From NCBI GenBank assembly GCA_022496185.1, contig WTXG01000021.1:1-64000 (forward strand): DNA of 64,000 bases, written 5' to 3'. How positions within the stretch are numbered: the stretch's first letter is position 1; each line of letters starts with the position of its first letter. The position numbers were made by a program, and so were the translations under genes. The notes under the pieces were generated by a model. It saw only the letters and a program-made list of their open reading frames with translations, was not told where the DNA came from and searched no databases. The DNA is from Multifurca ochricompacta (taxonomy: Eukaryota > Basidiomycota > Agaricomycetes > Russulales > Russulaceae). Positions 33,142 to 44,243 of the stretch are shown piece by piece.

Positions 33142-33923
33142 CAGTGCCTCACAAAACTGAGTCAATGTTTTGCACTTTTGCACTGTTTGTTGAATATTGC
33201 ATCAGCCAAAACAAATATAAACAAAGTCTTGGTAGACCATAAAAGGTACAAGATAAGGGTTATGTAATGCAACAATAATTATGTAATTCTGATCAAAACC
33301 TGTGGAGCTATGCCCATTTCAAATTGGGGACTCATTGACTCAGTTTTGTGAGGGGGTATCAGAATATCAGAATCTGATGCTCCACCAAATGTACAGCAAC
33401 CAATCCTTAATATATGGTTACCACAGTTATCTTGATATTGATGGGACCTGGAATAGAGCTATTTAACCATGGTTTACATTCCCAGAATATTATAATTTCC
33501 CAATGCACCCCACCTCCTCTGCTCAGAAAGAAAACATGCTCTCTCTGGCCTCTAAAGGACATTCCACACACACTATTACCTCCAGACTCAGCCTCAGCCA
33601 GTCCAAAGTCTCTAGGACACTCAGAACCCTCCTTCCCAACCATCAGTCACCTCATTTTGGTCATCTTTCCAAGCTCTCTGCTACCTCTGAACATGCTATC
33701 ATGATACAAATCACCACAGGAAAGGTTGCCAAAGCTGTCCAGGCCACAAAGCACATCAATTCCATCATCCCCAACCATGTCTCTTCACAAACTGTGCATT
33801 AGGTTTATAAACAACATTCATTCAAGGCTGTAACAAAGAAGAAAAGGCCACTACTCCCTGCAGTACATTGCAAGAAGCACTTAGCCTTTGCTTTGAAGTA
33901 CCAAAAATGGACTATGGAGGACT
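33142..33923 (+). repeat. Left arm of the fold-back element
   Basis: 782 bp. The outer motif cctcacaaaactgagtcaat (from 33147) recurs inverted near 33334-33353, giving an outer and an inner terminal motif about 190 bp apart. This resembles the paired transposase-binding sites of some Tc1 elements. Confidence 0.9.
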
Positions 33924-33979
33924 GGGAGAGGGTGATTTGGTCAGATGAGACCAAAATCAACAGGGTTGGGTCAGATGCC
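33503..33979 (+). pseudogene. Tc1-like transposase, N-terminal half, fragment
   Basis: Residues 1-99 from 33503 give a helix-turn-helix DNA-binding region (ITSRLSLSQSKVSRTLRTLL and a second HTH-like stretch). After a TAG near 33800 the frame continues KKKRPLL, WTMEDWERVIWSDETKINR, containing the first part of the DDE catalytic domain (Asp in WSDETK, in the central 56 bp). It ends as the mirrored arm begins. The last two thirds of the catalytic domain are missing, so it cannot act alone. The same fragment is repeated on the minus strand from 34400 leftward. Confidence 0.85.
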
Positions 33980-34761
33980 AGTCCTCCATAGTCCATTTTT
34001 GGTACTTCAAAGCAAAGGCTAAGTGCTTCTTGCAATGTACTGCAGGGAGTAGTGGCCTTTTCTTCTTTGTTACAGCCTTGAATGAATGTTGTTTATAAAC
34101 CTAATGCACAGTTTGTGAAGAGACATGGTTGGGGATGATGGAATTGATGTGCTTTGTGGCCTGGACAGCTTTGGCAACCTTTCCTGTGGTGATTTGTATC
34201 ATGATAGCATGTTCAGAGGTAGCAGAGAGCTTGGAAAGATGACCAAAATGAGGTGACTGATGGTTGGGAAGGAGGGTTCTGAGTGTCCTAGAGACTTTGG
34301 ACTGGCTGAGGCTGAGTCTGGAGGTAATAGTGTGTGTGGAATGTCCTTTAGAGGCCAGAGAGAGCATGTTTTCTTTCTGAGCAGAGGAGGTGGGGTGCAT
34401 TGGGAAATTATAATATTCTGGGAATGTAAACCATGGTTAAATAGCTCTATTCCAGGTCCCATCAATATCAAGATAACTGTGGTAACCATATATTAAGGAT
34501 TGGTTGCTGTACATTTGGTGGAGCATCAGATTCTGATATTCTGATACCCCCTCACAAAACTGAGTCAATGAGTCCCCAATTTGAAATGGGCATAGCTCCA
34601 CAGGTTTTGATCAGAATTACATAATTATTGTTGCATTACATAACCCTTATCTTGTACCTTTTATGGTCTACCAAGACTTTGTTTATATTTGTTTTGGCTG
34701 ATGCAATATTCAACAAACAGTGCAAAAGTGCAAAACATTGACTCAGTTTTGTGAGGCACTG
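33980..34761 (-). repeat. Right arm of the fold-back element
   Basis: Exact reverse complement of 33142-33923, including a second copy of the transposase N-terminal frame (34101-34400 on the minus strand). Confidence 0.9.
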
Positions 34762-34763
34762 TA

Positions 34764-35516
34764 CACCACCACTTCACCAGTAAGAATAAGGTCACAGAAA
34801 ATGTGGTTCATCATGGACTGAAAAGTGGCAGGCGAGTTGGTGAGACTGAAGAACATGACATTCGGCTCAAAGAGCCCTTGGTTGGTCTTAAATGCCGCCT
34901 TGCATTGGTCTCCTTCCCTGATTCGAATATTGTTGTAACCCCAGCAGACGTCCATTTTGGAGAACAAGGATTTGTCCTGCATGGTATCAATAAGCTCTGA
35001 TATGAGTGGCAATGGGTAGGCGTTTTTCACTGTATGAGCATTTATCCATCGGTAGTCCTGGACAGGTCGAAGTTTGCCATCTTTCTTCTTGATGAAGAAG
35101 AATGGCAATGCATATGGTGACTTTGACGGACAAATATATCCTTTTGCAAGATGCTCCTCGAGGAATGTTGTAAGCGCTGTTTGTTCTGCCTGGGACAACA
35201 GGTAAATTTTACAGTTGATTGCTGCCAGGGTATCGGGTGTGAAGTCAATGGCATGGTCCCATGGTCGTGCAGGGGGAAAGCATTGTGATTCCTCCTCCAA
35301 GAACACCTTCCAGTGTTGGTGGTACTCTTCCGGCACTACCTCTTCAAAGGTCTTTTCAGTGTGCCCTTCCACTGCCTTCTGCGCAAGTTCTGATGCTTTG
35401 GTAACGAAGCAACAGCCCGGGTCCTCCTCTTCTTTCTCTGTCCTTCGTACTGCCAAGTGTCGAGCTGCATAGTCGTACCCCATTGATGTGATGAGAACAG
35501 GGTAGAAGTCTTTGTC
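34764..35516 (-). pseudogene. Gypsy-A copy 2 pol, RT N-terminal part
   Basis: The minus frame from about 35483 matches Gypsy-A pol from MGYDYAARH through EEYHQHWKVF, FFFIKKKDGKLRPVQDYR and TNSPATFQSMMNHIF up to VVVY, where the fold-back element interrupts the YMDD motif. It keeps Gly in KKKDGKL, where the full-length Gypsy-A has Ser. At 35516 it stops at the Gypsy-C LTR. Confidence 0.9.
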
Positions 35517-36107
35517 TGTTACAACTCACTGTCGACTGCCTGGACAGTGGATTGTATGCGAAGGGGAAGGGATTTGGAAGTGGGCAAAGGATGAGAGTGA
35601 GGGTGAAAGTGCAAGGGAGACGAAGCGAACAGCTCAAGGGCAAGGGATGAGAAGCCTTCCACAAGGTGGGGCTAATCTCCTAGGTAATCAGGAACCGGAT
35701 CACAAGTGGACAGTCTGGAGCTGTCCATTCTATTCCCAAAGGGTTTATATACGTAATTACAACCGGGACTTTGGTCTGTGCACCACTTTAGGGGAGGTTA
35801 ACTTCGCTTTAACTCCCTACTGATCCACCAATGAGAATAGCCCCACTTTTGGGCTTAGAAATCCGCAGTCCGCAGTCCGCAGTCCGCAGTCCGCAGTTTG
35901 TGGACTGCTGTTTAGGCATTGTGGGGTTCTGTTAGTACTCTTCCCACAGCTCTCCAATTTGGCAGGAGTCCGGCCCTGGTCCGGACCGGCCCTTCTCTGG
36001 TCTTAATCTAGGGTTATCTTCATCTCTGAGGGTTTTACAAGGTCTTCTGGGAGTGTCTGAGGATTTCTGGGGGGTCAGGAGGTTTTCTAGGGTGTCAGTT
36101 CATGACA
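35517..36107 (-). repeat. Gypsy-C 3' LTR
   Basis: 591 bp. On the minus strand it begins TGTCATGAACTGACACC and ends GAGTTGTAACA. The inner edge is preceded on the minus strand by the polypurine tract aaagaggggatag. Five tandem ccgcagt units (from about 35863) are followed by ttgtggactgctg, able to form a short hairpin with the last units. The 5' LTR has four units. Confidence 0.92.
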
Positions 36108-36148
36108 CTATCCCCTCTTTAGGGCCTTGCTGTGCCATAGCAAGTTTG

Positions 36149-39100
36149 TCAGAGGTGTGGGGGTCTAGGCAGGGTGGGGTGTCGATGATGGAAGTCCTGA
36201 AGCAGGGTCATGGCATTCTTCATTTCAGTGAAGGGGACCCACGAGTTTTCTGAGGCAGGGTAGCCCTTCCATTTGACAAGGTAACGGATGCCCTTTCTGT
36301 TAGGGGTGTGAGCAGACTGTAAGATGGTCTCTATCTCATAATGGTCTTCTTCCCCATTCACAAGTTCTGGTGGTGGTCGAGTGAAGTTGGGTCCATGGAC
36401 TGGGGTTTCTTTGTAATGGGACAGGAGAGAGTTGTGAAAGACTGGGTGGATGCGCCATGACTTAGGGAGTTCAAGCTTGCAGTTAACAGGGCCAGAATGT
36501 ATGACTTTAAAAGGACCATGACGTCGGGGGCTGAGTTTGGCTTTGGGGTGAGTGGTGTGTATATTTGTCCCTTCCAACCAAACCAGCTCCCCTGTTTTGA
36601 AAGCATGGAGGGGTCCATCTGGTCTCGACTGTTTCATGAGTTCTGCAGCCACCTGGAGGGCAGCAGCTACTTCACTACGGATAGTTTCTAGGGTGCGGAG
36701 TCTTTCTTCAACTGACAGGATAGGGGTGGCAAAATGGAGTGGGGGAATAAACTCTGGTTGGAAGCCATACCAGATTTCAAAGGGAGATCTTTTAGTAGCA
36801 CTGTGAGTTCTAGCATTGTGGGCGAACTCCATAAAGGGGATCAGTTCTGCCCAGTCATCTTGTTGGAAGTTGCAAAAGACACGGAGGTATTGTTCTAGTT
36901 CTTGGTTGACCCGTTCAGTCTCTCCATCAGTCTGGGGGTGATAGGCAGTGCTCAAGGATGATTGTACTCCTAGCTTGCTCCACATTTCCTTCATGACTTT
37001 GGATGCAAACTGGGGGCCTCGATCAGAGATGACTTGGTCTGGGAGGCCAGTGCGTCTCCATACATGTTCAAGGAATAGTTTGGAGGTTTCTGGGGCAGTG
37101 ATATCTTTGGTGCAAGGAACAATGATGGTGGCTTTACTGAACCGGTCCACCACCACAAAGAGGGAGTCGTATGACTGAGATAGGGGTAAGTCTGTGATGA
37201 AGTCCATGGTGATTGTTCCCCATACTCGAGTTGGAACTTGATTGGGTTGCAGAGGGATGGGTAGTCGAGGTCAACTTTGGTTTCTTGGCAGGTGGCACAT
37301 CCATCCACATATTCTTTGACAAAGGAGGACATTCCTGGCCACCAAAATTCTCGTGATACTAGTTCATAGGTCTTCCATCTGCCTGGATGTCCTGTGGCAA
37401 TGGAATCATGATGTAACTTTACAATGTCTCTTCGTAGTTCTTGGGACTTGGGGATGTAGACTTGGCCTTTATGTAGGATTAGGCCATTTTCTAGGTTCCA
37501 GTCTTCCAGTCCTTTGGCAAGGGAGCGTGGCCCATTGTGCAAGATGGTGGTCAGGGCTTGGGTGACTTCATTGTCATGGTCTTGGCAGTCTTTGATTCTG
37601 TGGTGTAGAGTGGAGTCATGAGTTGTTGTGACTGTGGTTTTCATGGCCTGAATGCGAAAAAACTTAGAGTCCAGGAGTATGCGCTCATCATTGTCATGCT
37701 CTATCCCCTCTTTATGGTCTGGACGCCGGGACAGAGCATCAGATTTGTTGAAAGAGCCAGGTTTGTGAACAATGGTGAAGTTGTATCGAGACAGTTCAAG
37801 GGCCCACCGTGCTTGGCGGCGGGAGAGCTTCTGCTTGGAGCGGAAGTAAGTCAGGTTGTTGTGGTCAGTCCACACCTCAAAGGGAAGGGCTGCACCCTCA
37901 AGGTAGTGTCTCCAGGTGTCCAGAGCACGAACAATGGCAAGAAGTTCTTTGTCATGGATGTCATAGTTGCGTTCAGCATCCAGCATGGACTTGGATAGGA
38001 AGGCAAGGGGATGGTAGCGATTGAGTTCATCAGGTTGTTCAAGGATGGCACCAATAGCAAAGTCACTGGCATCAGTGATGACACGGAAAGCTTTAGTATG
38101 GTCAGGGAGGGCGAGGACAGGGGCAGTGGTGAAGGCATTCTTTAGGGTGGAAAAGGCAAGGTCATGGTCAGAAGTCCAGAGGAAAGGGGTATCTTTCTTG
38201 GTGAGATCATGGAGGGGGCGGGCAATGAGGGAGAAATCTTTGATAAAACGTCGGTAGAAGTTGCAGAATCCAAGGAAGGCTTGGAGTTGTTTTAGGGTGC
38301 GTGGGGGAGGCCATTTCGTAATACCTCTAATTTAGCAGGGTCCATCTGGACACGGCCAGCTGTGATGACTAGGCCAAGATAGTCAATGGTTGTCTGAGCA
38401 AAGGTACACTTCTCAGGCTTTAGATACAAGTCAAACTGTTGGAGGCGCTGGAGGACTTGGTGAGTAAGTGTTCTGTGGTGGTCCATAGTGTCTGTAAATA
38501 TTAAGATGTCGTCCATATAGATGACAACATGGTCGGTGGCAAGGAGATCTTCGAAGGCTCTATTCATGAAGGCTTGGAATGTGGCAGGGGAGTTACAGAG
38601 TCCAAAGAACATGACAAGGGGTTCAAAGAGACCTCGGTTGGTCTTAAAGGCGGCTTTCCATTCATCTCCTTCTTTGATACGGATATTGTTATATCCCCAG
38701 CGGATATCAAACTTGGTGAAGTAGCGAGCATGGTGAAGTTTGTCAATGAGTTCTGGGATCAAGGGTAGGGGGTAAGCATTCTTTACTGTGATTTCATTCA
38801 AGGCTCGATAATCTTGGACAGGACGTAGTTTTCCATCCTTCTTTTTTACAAAGAAGAAGGGACTAGCAATGGGGGACTTAGATTCTCTGATATATCCCTT
38901 GGCCAGGTGGTCATTTAAGAAAACGTCCAGGGCTTTCTGTTCTTCAGGGGTGAGCTTGTAGATGCCGCAGTCACGCACTTTGGCATCTGGTTTGAGTTCT
39001 ATGGCATGGTCCCATGGCTGGTGCTGTGGCAAACGTTGAGAGGCTTTCTCTTCAAAGACAGATCGGTATGCGAGGTATTCAGGAGGGAGTTGGTCTTCTA

Positions 39101-39940
39101 AGGACATAGGGGTCTTTACTTGATCTGCAGCAATCTGAGTGGACATGGTAGTTTTGGCACGGATATGGACAATGAATTTGGGAGGCACTTCTTCTGGGGT
39201 AATCATGGGGTGATCTGTGATTAGGGCTGCAAAGGTTTCTGCTGCTGCTATGAGTGTCTGGTCCATCAGGGGTTGTACTGTGATTGTAGACAGGGCAGGG
39301 CAAGAGGGGTGTGTTGAAGCAAAGGTCAGAGGGGTCGTGGTAAGGGTGCAAGATGTGGGGCAATGTTTTAAGGTCAGGGTGTCATCTTTCCAGTTTACTT
39401 CTGGGTTGTGGCAACGTAGCCAGTCAGTTCCTAAGATAATGTCATGGTCCCCTATATTAGTAACATAGAACTCTGCAAGTTCTTCATGGTATTGGTCTTG
39501 GAGGGGTAGTCGTAGGATTTGGGTTGTGTGTAGTAAATGGCTCCATTAGCGTTACTAGTTCCATCCACATTTTGACGCGGAGAGGCTTGGCAAGGGTGCT
39601 CAAGGTTAGGTGATGTGCTTTGGCATAGTCTTGATGGATTATTAATCCTTCTGCCCCACTATCTATTAGGGCACGCGCACTGATTTTCTTCCTAGTGTTT
39701 CGTCCAATGAGTTCTGCTTTGAGCACAATAGAAGGTGATCTAGCATTTCTAGTCACTAACAAGGATACATGCTCAAAACCAAGGTTATCTAGGACCGCAG
39801 AGCGGCTCGTACAAGGAACACTGGGGTTACAAGAAGTCCTCACAGACAGTGCAGCTGTAGGACGTGTTAAAAATCCGAAGGCCGTCTTCGTCCATCATGT
39901 ATGGTACTGGATCTTCATAGCTCTTGGTGGCGGATACTGA
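36149..39940 (-). pseudogene. Gypsy-C protease and Pol (RT, RNase H, integrase, chromodomain), frameshifted
   Basis: Protease ALIDSGAEGLIIHQDY is at about 39680. RT is in the 38292-39266 frame (FFFVKKKDGKLRPVQDYR, VVIYMDDILIF with intact catalytic Asp pair). RNase H is at 37986 and below (YDIHDKELLAIV, TDHNNLTYF). The integrase zinc finger is near 37400-37270, and the core MDFITDLPLS, SDRGPQFAS and TERVNQELEQ run in 36149-37207. A chromodomain (YLVKWKGYPASENSWVP) is at about 36280. Two apparent 1-nt deletions, near 38310 and near 37260, split an otherwise continuous polyprotein. No TGA-type decay is prominent, so this copy is younger than copy 2. Confidence 0.9.
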
Positions 39941-39999
39941 GAGGTAGTCAGGGGGGGGTCGTGGTGCTTGGGGGGGTGCTTCTTCTGATGCCAGGGCTC

Positions 40000-41290
40000 T
40001 TACTGGGGTAGGCGAGGAGGTCCTTGACCTTGGATGGCCCTGGTCTTGCTGCGGCATTGATTGGCGATGTGATTAGGCTTCCCACAATAGAAGCAAAGCT
40101 TATTTTCTCGTCGATACTTCTTTTCTTCTGGGGTTAACTTGGTAGTGCGTGGAGGGGTGTTAGGGTTTCTGGGCTGGGGAGAGGCAACAAAGTTGACTTG
40201 GGCTTCTGGGTTGTCAGTGGTAGCTTCTCCAACACGCAGATGGAGAGGTCGAGGCTTGGTGGTCCTGCCATAAAGCTGCCATGCTGCATCAAATTCTCTG
40301 GCCTTAGTGACAAGATCACGGAGTGTGGTGGGCTGGGGGGATAGTCCAAGGAGCTTCTGTCCTAGACCTTGGTTGATCATGCTTCGGAAGGCATAGATCT
40401 TGGTGTTTTCGTCCACTGTGGCACGAGTAGCATGGGTGGACCATTCTTGGTACCAGTCATTGAAGGGGCGAGTGCCTTGGCGAATTTCGTACATGGCCTT
40501 GGTGGACAGGAGGCGACTTTCTACTGGAATGAACTGTTTTTCAAAGTCAATTCTGAAGGGTCCCAGGTCCCGAAGGAAGGGGGGTTGGCTTGGAGTGCAG
40601 TGTTGGTGCGGTCTCTGGCCCATTCGCCTGCTGGTGTATCAAGTTTAAAGTGGGTGAGGGCTGCAGAGACTCGTCGACTCTCATCAGTGAAGGCACCCTC
40701 ATTCAGGTAGTAGTAGTTGGCTAGCTGGGACCAGAAACGTTCTGCTTTAGAGGCTTGACCATCAAAAGATTCTGGGGGTGATCCTAGGATCTTTCCATTG
40801 GAGGCAGCAGTAGTACTCATGATGTTCAGAGGTGTTGGTGTCTTTGGAGGGTGTGAAGCAATAGCGGTAGTTGTGGAGGCAAGGGATATGGATGGGAGAG
40901 TAGGGGGGGTTCTGAGGGTGATAGCACGAAGGGATTGCTCTACAGCTTCAAGGGACTGGGACACTTCTTCTTCGTCTGAGGTGATAGAAGCAACTGGGAA
41001 TTGGACACGGTGGTTATTAAGGTAGACCCACGCTGTATGGGTGTCGGACCAACGGACTTCCTTTCTGTTGTATGTTCCGTAGAATGTGTGGGGGTCAAGG
41101 TTGCTGATGAGGTCGATGTTGGGGAAATTACTGAGATATTCGTTTACAGGAAGGATGCGACTGTCCCGAAGACGTTTCCAGTCGTGTCCAAGAGTCTGAG
41201 TGTAGTAGTTGTCTCCTTTCCAGGTAGCAACAAAAGCACGGTCATTGTAGTCAAAGATAGGGTGGGTAAAGCCAAAGGGGACTTGAGCTA
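40000..41290 (-). pseudogene. Gypsy-C gag
   Basis: The N-terminal stretch from about 41290 (FVATWKGDNYYTQTLG) runs into SQSLEAVEQSLRAIT (40964), then capsid-like FDGQASKAERFWSQLANYYY. A frameshift near 40560 is followed by the second frame to 40000 (RIDFEKQFIPVESRLLS, SMINQGLGQKLLGLS). A CX2CX4HX4C zinc knuckle (CFYCGKPNHIANQC) lies near 40095-40050. The aromatic N-terminal part resembles in style the N-terminus of Gypsy-A Gag, but I cannot confirm homology. Confidence 0.8.
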
Positions 41291-41320
41291 ATTCTTCAGC
41301 AGTAAGAGGTCATTCTGAGG

Positions 41321-42051
41321 TCATTCAGAGCGGGTGCTAAGGCGGTATGTAGTCCACCCTTGGGCGTTCCAGGCGTAGAAGACTTGGTAGGCAGGGCGAA
41401 GGACAGCACGATCTAGACGGTAGTTGCGGATGTTCCTGTGGATCCAGTAATACTCTTCAACTATTCCTGGAGCAGAGATAACAATGCGGAGTCGCCAAAG
41501 GAGGTTCTCAAAGTACAGGGGGTCTGTGGTGATACGGTTAGCTTCACTCAAGGGATGGTAGACGTCAAGGTGATTGGCTCTTTGAGTTGCAAGTTGGGCA
41601 GAGCAGTGAAGGTGGGATTCTCGTAGTTCACTGGGGTTTCGAGTTGGTAATGTCCCAGAGACGTAGATATCGGTGGCAGGGTAGATGTGGTTGACCAGGT
41701 GAACAATGGAAGGGGATCGGGATCAGGACTGATCTGATTCTACAACTGGAAGGTTTAGGAAGGGTGTTGATGTTGAAGCGAGCTGGGTGGATGTTGGGGG
41801 AATAGGGGAATAGTTTAGATGGGCAAGGAAGGGCTCTGGGACAGGGGGAAGTGGTCGCTCTGGTGGGGGTGCACTGGGACTGGGATGGGTTTGTGCTCTT
41901 TGCCTCCTAGTGGTGTGATGAGGGGCAGGTGTGGCCGGTGTATCATTACTGCTACGTCTTCTAGGGTTTCTTCTTCTATTTGGGGGGAGTTGGACTGACT
42001 TCTTCTGTGTTGGGACGCCAGGTTGATAGCCCAGTCAGTAATACTAGCCAC
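41321..42051 (-). other. Gypsy-C ORF-c region between ORF-b and gag
   Basis: Two conserved blocks occur: a 79-codon block (41815-42051, MASITDWAIN...) and a 76-codon block (41321-41551, FENLLWRLRI, AYQVFYAWNAQGWTTYRL). Both recur in Gypsy-C copy 2 (7095-7331 and 7595-7825). They may be exons or broken parts of one gene leading into gag. No family is recognised. Confidence 0.5.
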
Positions 42052-42199
42052 GATGCAAAGGAGTCTCTTTTTATTCCCTTTTCCTACTTAGATTGAGTAA
42101 TGTGAAGGTAAGTACATATCAAAGGCAGAAGGCCTCCACAACACTATGCCTGGGGGGGTAGGGGGGTTTCTGGGCGATAATTACAGGTGCAAAGATCAA

Positions 42200-43084
42200 T
42201 CTCACAGAGGCAGTGCCATCTGGGTACAGGAGAACTCTCTTCAAGGTCCGAGGTATTTTCTGTGGGAGTTTCAAGGTCAGACCAGGTGGTAGTGGTACCG
42301 ATTAAGGCTGTCTGGATCTGGGTGAGGCGTTCTTCTTCTTGAGTGACTGCTGCAAGGGAAAGGGTAGGGAATGTGAGCTCTTCTGGTTCTGGGGAGGGGA
42401 GAGTTCAGCGTAGGTAGGGAGATAAGGGGGGTCTGTGAAGATGGGAGGGTTGACAAGGAATGGGCAATGGTTACGAGAGGTGGTCTCCCAGTAATCAGCA
42501 GTCCACAGGTATTCAATTTGTATGCCTTCTGTTTCTACCAGTCGCCAGCCAGAGGGGGAGGGAGCGGAGTGGAGGCGGATCTCGTCAAAGGTGAGATTAA
42601 TTCTTATGTGGTCCAAACGAAAGGTAGAGAGGTAATAAAGACGTTCCCCTCTGAGCACAAGTGTTTCAAGTTCTGGGATGCGAGGAGGGATGTGCTCTCT
42701 CCAAAGATATTTGTCATTGACACAGATCAGGAGTGTTTCAAGGGGGTCCCCTGTGGAATGGGTGAGCTGAGCAAGGTGCCAGTAAAGGAGTTGGTGTTGG
42801 GAGTCTCGGGGAATGCTTTGGCAAGGTCCGGACAGGAATTGGTTGTACTGGGTTTGAGTGAGAACTCGCCCAAATGGGAGGAGAAGACGAAGGGGTAGAT
42901 AGATAGTATCAATGTCACACCAGCCTTCTGCTTGTCCGTCGTCGTGGAGGGTGCTGATGAGGGGTTCTGGGTACAGGAGGGCGAGCTGTGCTTCTCTGTG
43001 AAGTTGGAAAAGGTGGTCAAATTGTCTTTGGACCCGTCGGAGGCGGTCTTCTCTTTCTGTGGGGAAGGACACTATTTTCTGCAC
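42200..43084 (-). CDS. Gypsy-C ORF-b, unknown protein upstream of gag
   Basis: The 260-codon frame (43084 to 42302) includes REDRLRRVQRQFDHLFQL, YLPLRLLLPFGRVLTQTQ and LRGERLYYLSTFRLDHI. In the plus-strand copy the same protein continues past LPTYAELSP in another frame to 6931, ending in an acidic Thr/Glu-rich tail. This copy has therefore probably shifted frame near 42400. It sits between the 5' LTR and gag, an unusual place. No motif I know. Confidence 0.55.
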
Positions 43085-43137
43085 CCAAGAACTCTTTTAT
43101 TTACAAGGAACCTCTACAGTTATGCACAACGTACTGT

Positions 43138-44228
43138 TTAGAGGTTGATATCAAAGTCTATATCTTCAAAGCAAGGGTACCCGTCTGAAGGGTGTATGGG
43201 AAGGAAAGGGAGGGGGTTGGTGGGTAGACGAACAGGGGAAACTAAAGGGACAAGCTCCAGATGGTCTCTAAGTATATCTCGTACTGTGAAGTATCTTTCT
43301 TCTACTAGGACCCCAATGTCAGTGAAGTTAAGGGTGCCAAACAAAGAGAGGAAGCGTCCGTCCAGAAGATCAAAGCCTTGGAGCAGTACTCTAGCCCCAC
43401 TGAAGACGTCCTGGAGTTCTGGGGAGAGGGAGCGATGAAGGCGGGCAATGGAAGCGTTCCAGGAATAGACGAGGAGGCCCTTGGGGAAGGTAAGAATGTT
43501 GGGGGCCAAGAACCCTACCTTGGCACAGAGATTGATGTTTACAAAGTGGGAGGGGGGGTAATAAGTGGAACGAAGGAAGCAATCAATACGAGGGCGAATA
43601 GGAACGATATGGAAGTGAGGAAAGCGGAAAGAAACGAGCACACCAGGAAGGTAATTAGCTCTATGCTCAAGCATGTCCAGGAAGCAGGGATATTGATCAA
43701 AAAGGCTGGTCTCCCTCGAGAACTGACTGGGCACCCAAGATTCTTGATTACCGTCAATCGAATGGTAGATAAGAAACTGGTGAGGGTTGGTTGGATGGTC
43801 AAGGCACACAGGACAATGAAGGTGAAGAGCAGGAGGTGCTGGAGGATGGTCAGTGCCAGGGTGGCGAGGGGAGAGAGCGTTTGCAGTGGTGGGAGGGGGT
43901 GGGGCAGGGGTTGGAAGGCGAATATAGCGAGGAGGGGGGGTACCAAAGGTGTTGGACGCGTTCAGAAGACCTGGGGGAGCAAGGGGAGGTAGTTGGAGGG
44001 TGGGGGAGGGCACAGGGAAAGGGTGAAGTTCTGGGAGTTCCAGAGGAGGCAAAACCAATGAAGGGGGGCAGGGGATGCTGTGGCAGCTGCCTCTACTAAG
44101 GCAGCAAAGTTGAGGATTTCGTGGGGGGGGTAAGCTCGTAGGGGGGGGAGTCTGCTTGATCCGAAGAGTTGGTCAAAGGGGAGCTGTTCTGGGACACTAG
44201 GGCACTTGTCAGTCACTGTCTGCTGCAA
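43138..44228 (-). pseudogene. Gypsy-C ORF-a, unknown proline-rich protein next to the 5' LTR
   Basis: An open frame starts directly behind the primer site (44228, no ATG) and shifts frame near 44040 into a 306-codon frame ending at 43138. The first half is very rich in proline (PPPRYIRLPTPAPPPPTT), then a CPVCLDHP motif, then a globular-looking part (LLQGFDLLDGRFLSLFGTLN) ending CFEDIDFDINL. The last part is preserved at 5963-6010 of copy 2. No function can be assigned. Confidence 0.5.
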
Positions 44229-44231
44229 AGG

Positions 44232-44241
44232 AGACTGTCCA
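44232..44241 (-). other. Gypsy-C primer binding site, self-priming type
   Basis: Read on the minus strand, TGGACAGTCT lies 2 nt after the 5' LTR end and is the exact complement of AGACTGTCCA at 44443-44434 inside that LTR. Confidence 0.7.
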
Positions 44242-44243
44242 AA

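Larger units (their letters stand above)
33142..34761. mobile_element. Tc1/mariner-like fold-back element: perfect 782-bp inverted repeat
   Basis: The element starts CAGTGCCTCACAAAACTG and ends with its reverse complement. It is flanked by TA on both sides (33140-33141 and 34762-34763) within a Gypsy-A Tyr-Met codon pair, as expected of Tc1/mariner insertion. The arms 33142-33923 and 33980-34761 are exact reverse complements with no indel (every mirrored pair sums to 67903; the mirrored ORF translations are identical). The 56-bp unique centre is 33924-33979. Each arm holds the 5' half of a Tc1-type transposase gene reading toward the centre. Confidence 0.93.
28945..35516 (-). mobile_element. 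Gypsy-A copy 2, minus strand, 5' part missing
   Basis: It contains a 585-bp 3' LTR (28945-29529), ORF3, and pol back to a point between protease and RT. At 35516 it meets the LTR of Gypsy-C. Gag, protease and the 5' LTR are absent. It forms a 6-kb inverted repeat with the intact Gypsy-A at 10234-17710. A Tc1-like fold-back element is inserted in the RT catalytic motif. Confidence 0.93.

Noticed and set aside
30572..33267. Plus-strand ORFs opposite the Gypsy-A copy 2 pol
   Set aside because: They are complements of the minus-strand pol frames and show no motif of their own.
33407..34496. Mirrored 78-codon ORFs opposite the Tc1 transposase frames
   Set aside because: They are antisense shadows of the transposase fragment, duplicated by the palindrome.
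34743..34763. Start of a new gene at the fold-back edge
   Set aside because: The open frame reads from Gypsy-A pol into the terminal repeat and merely ends there.
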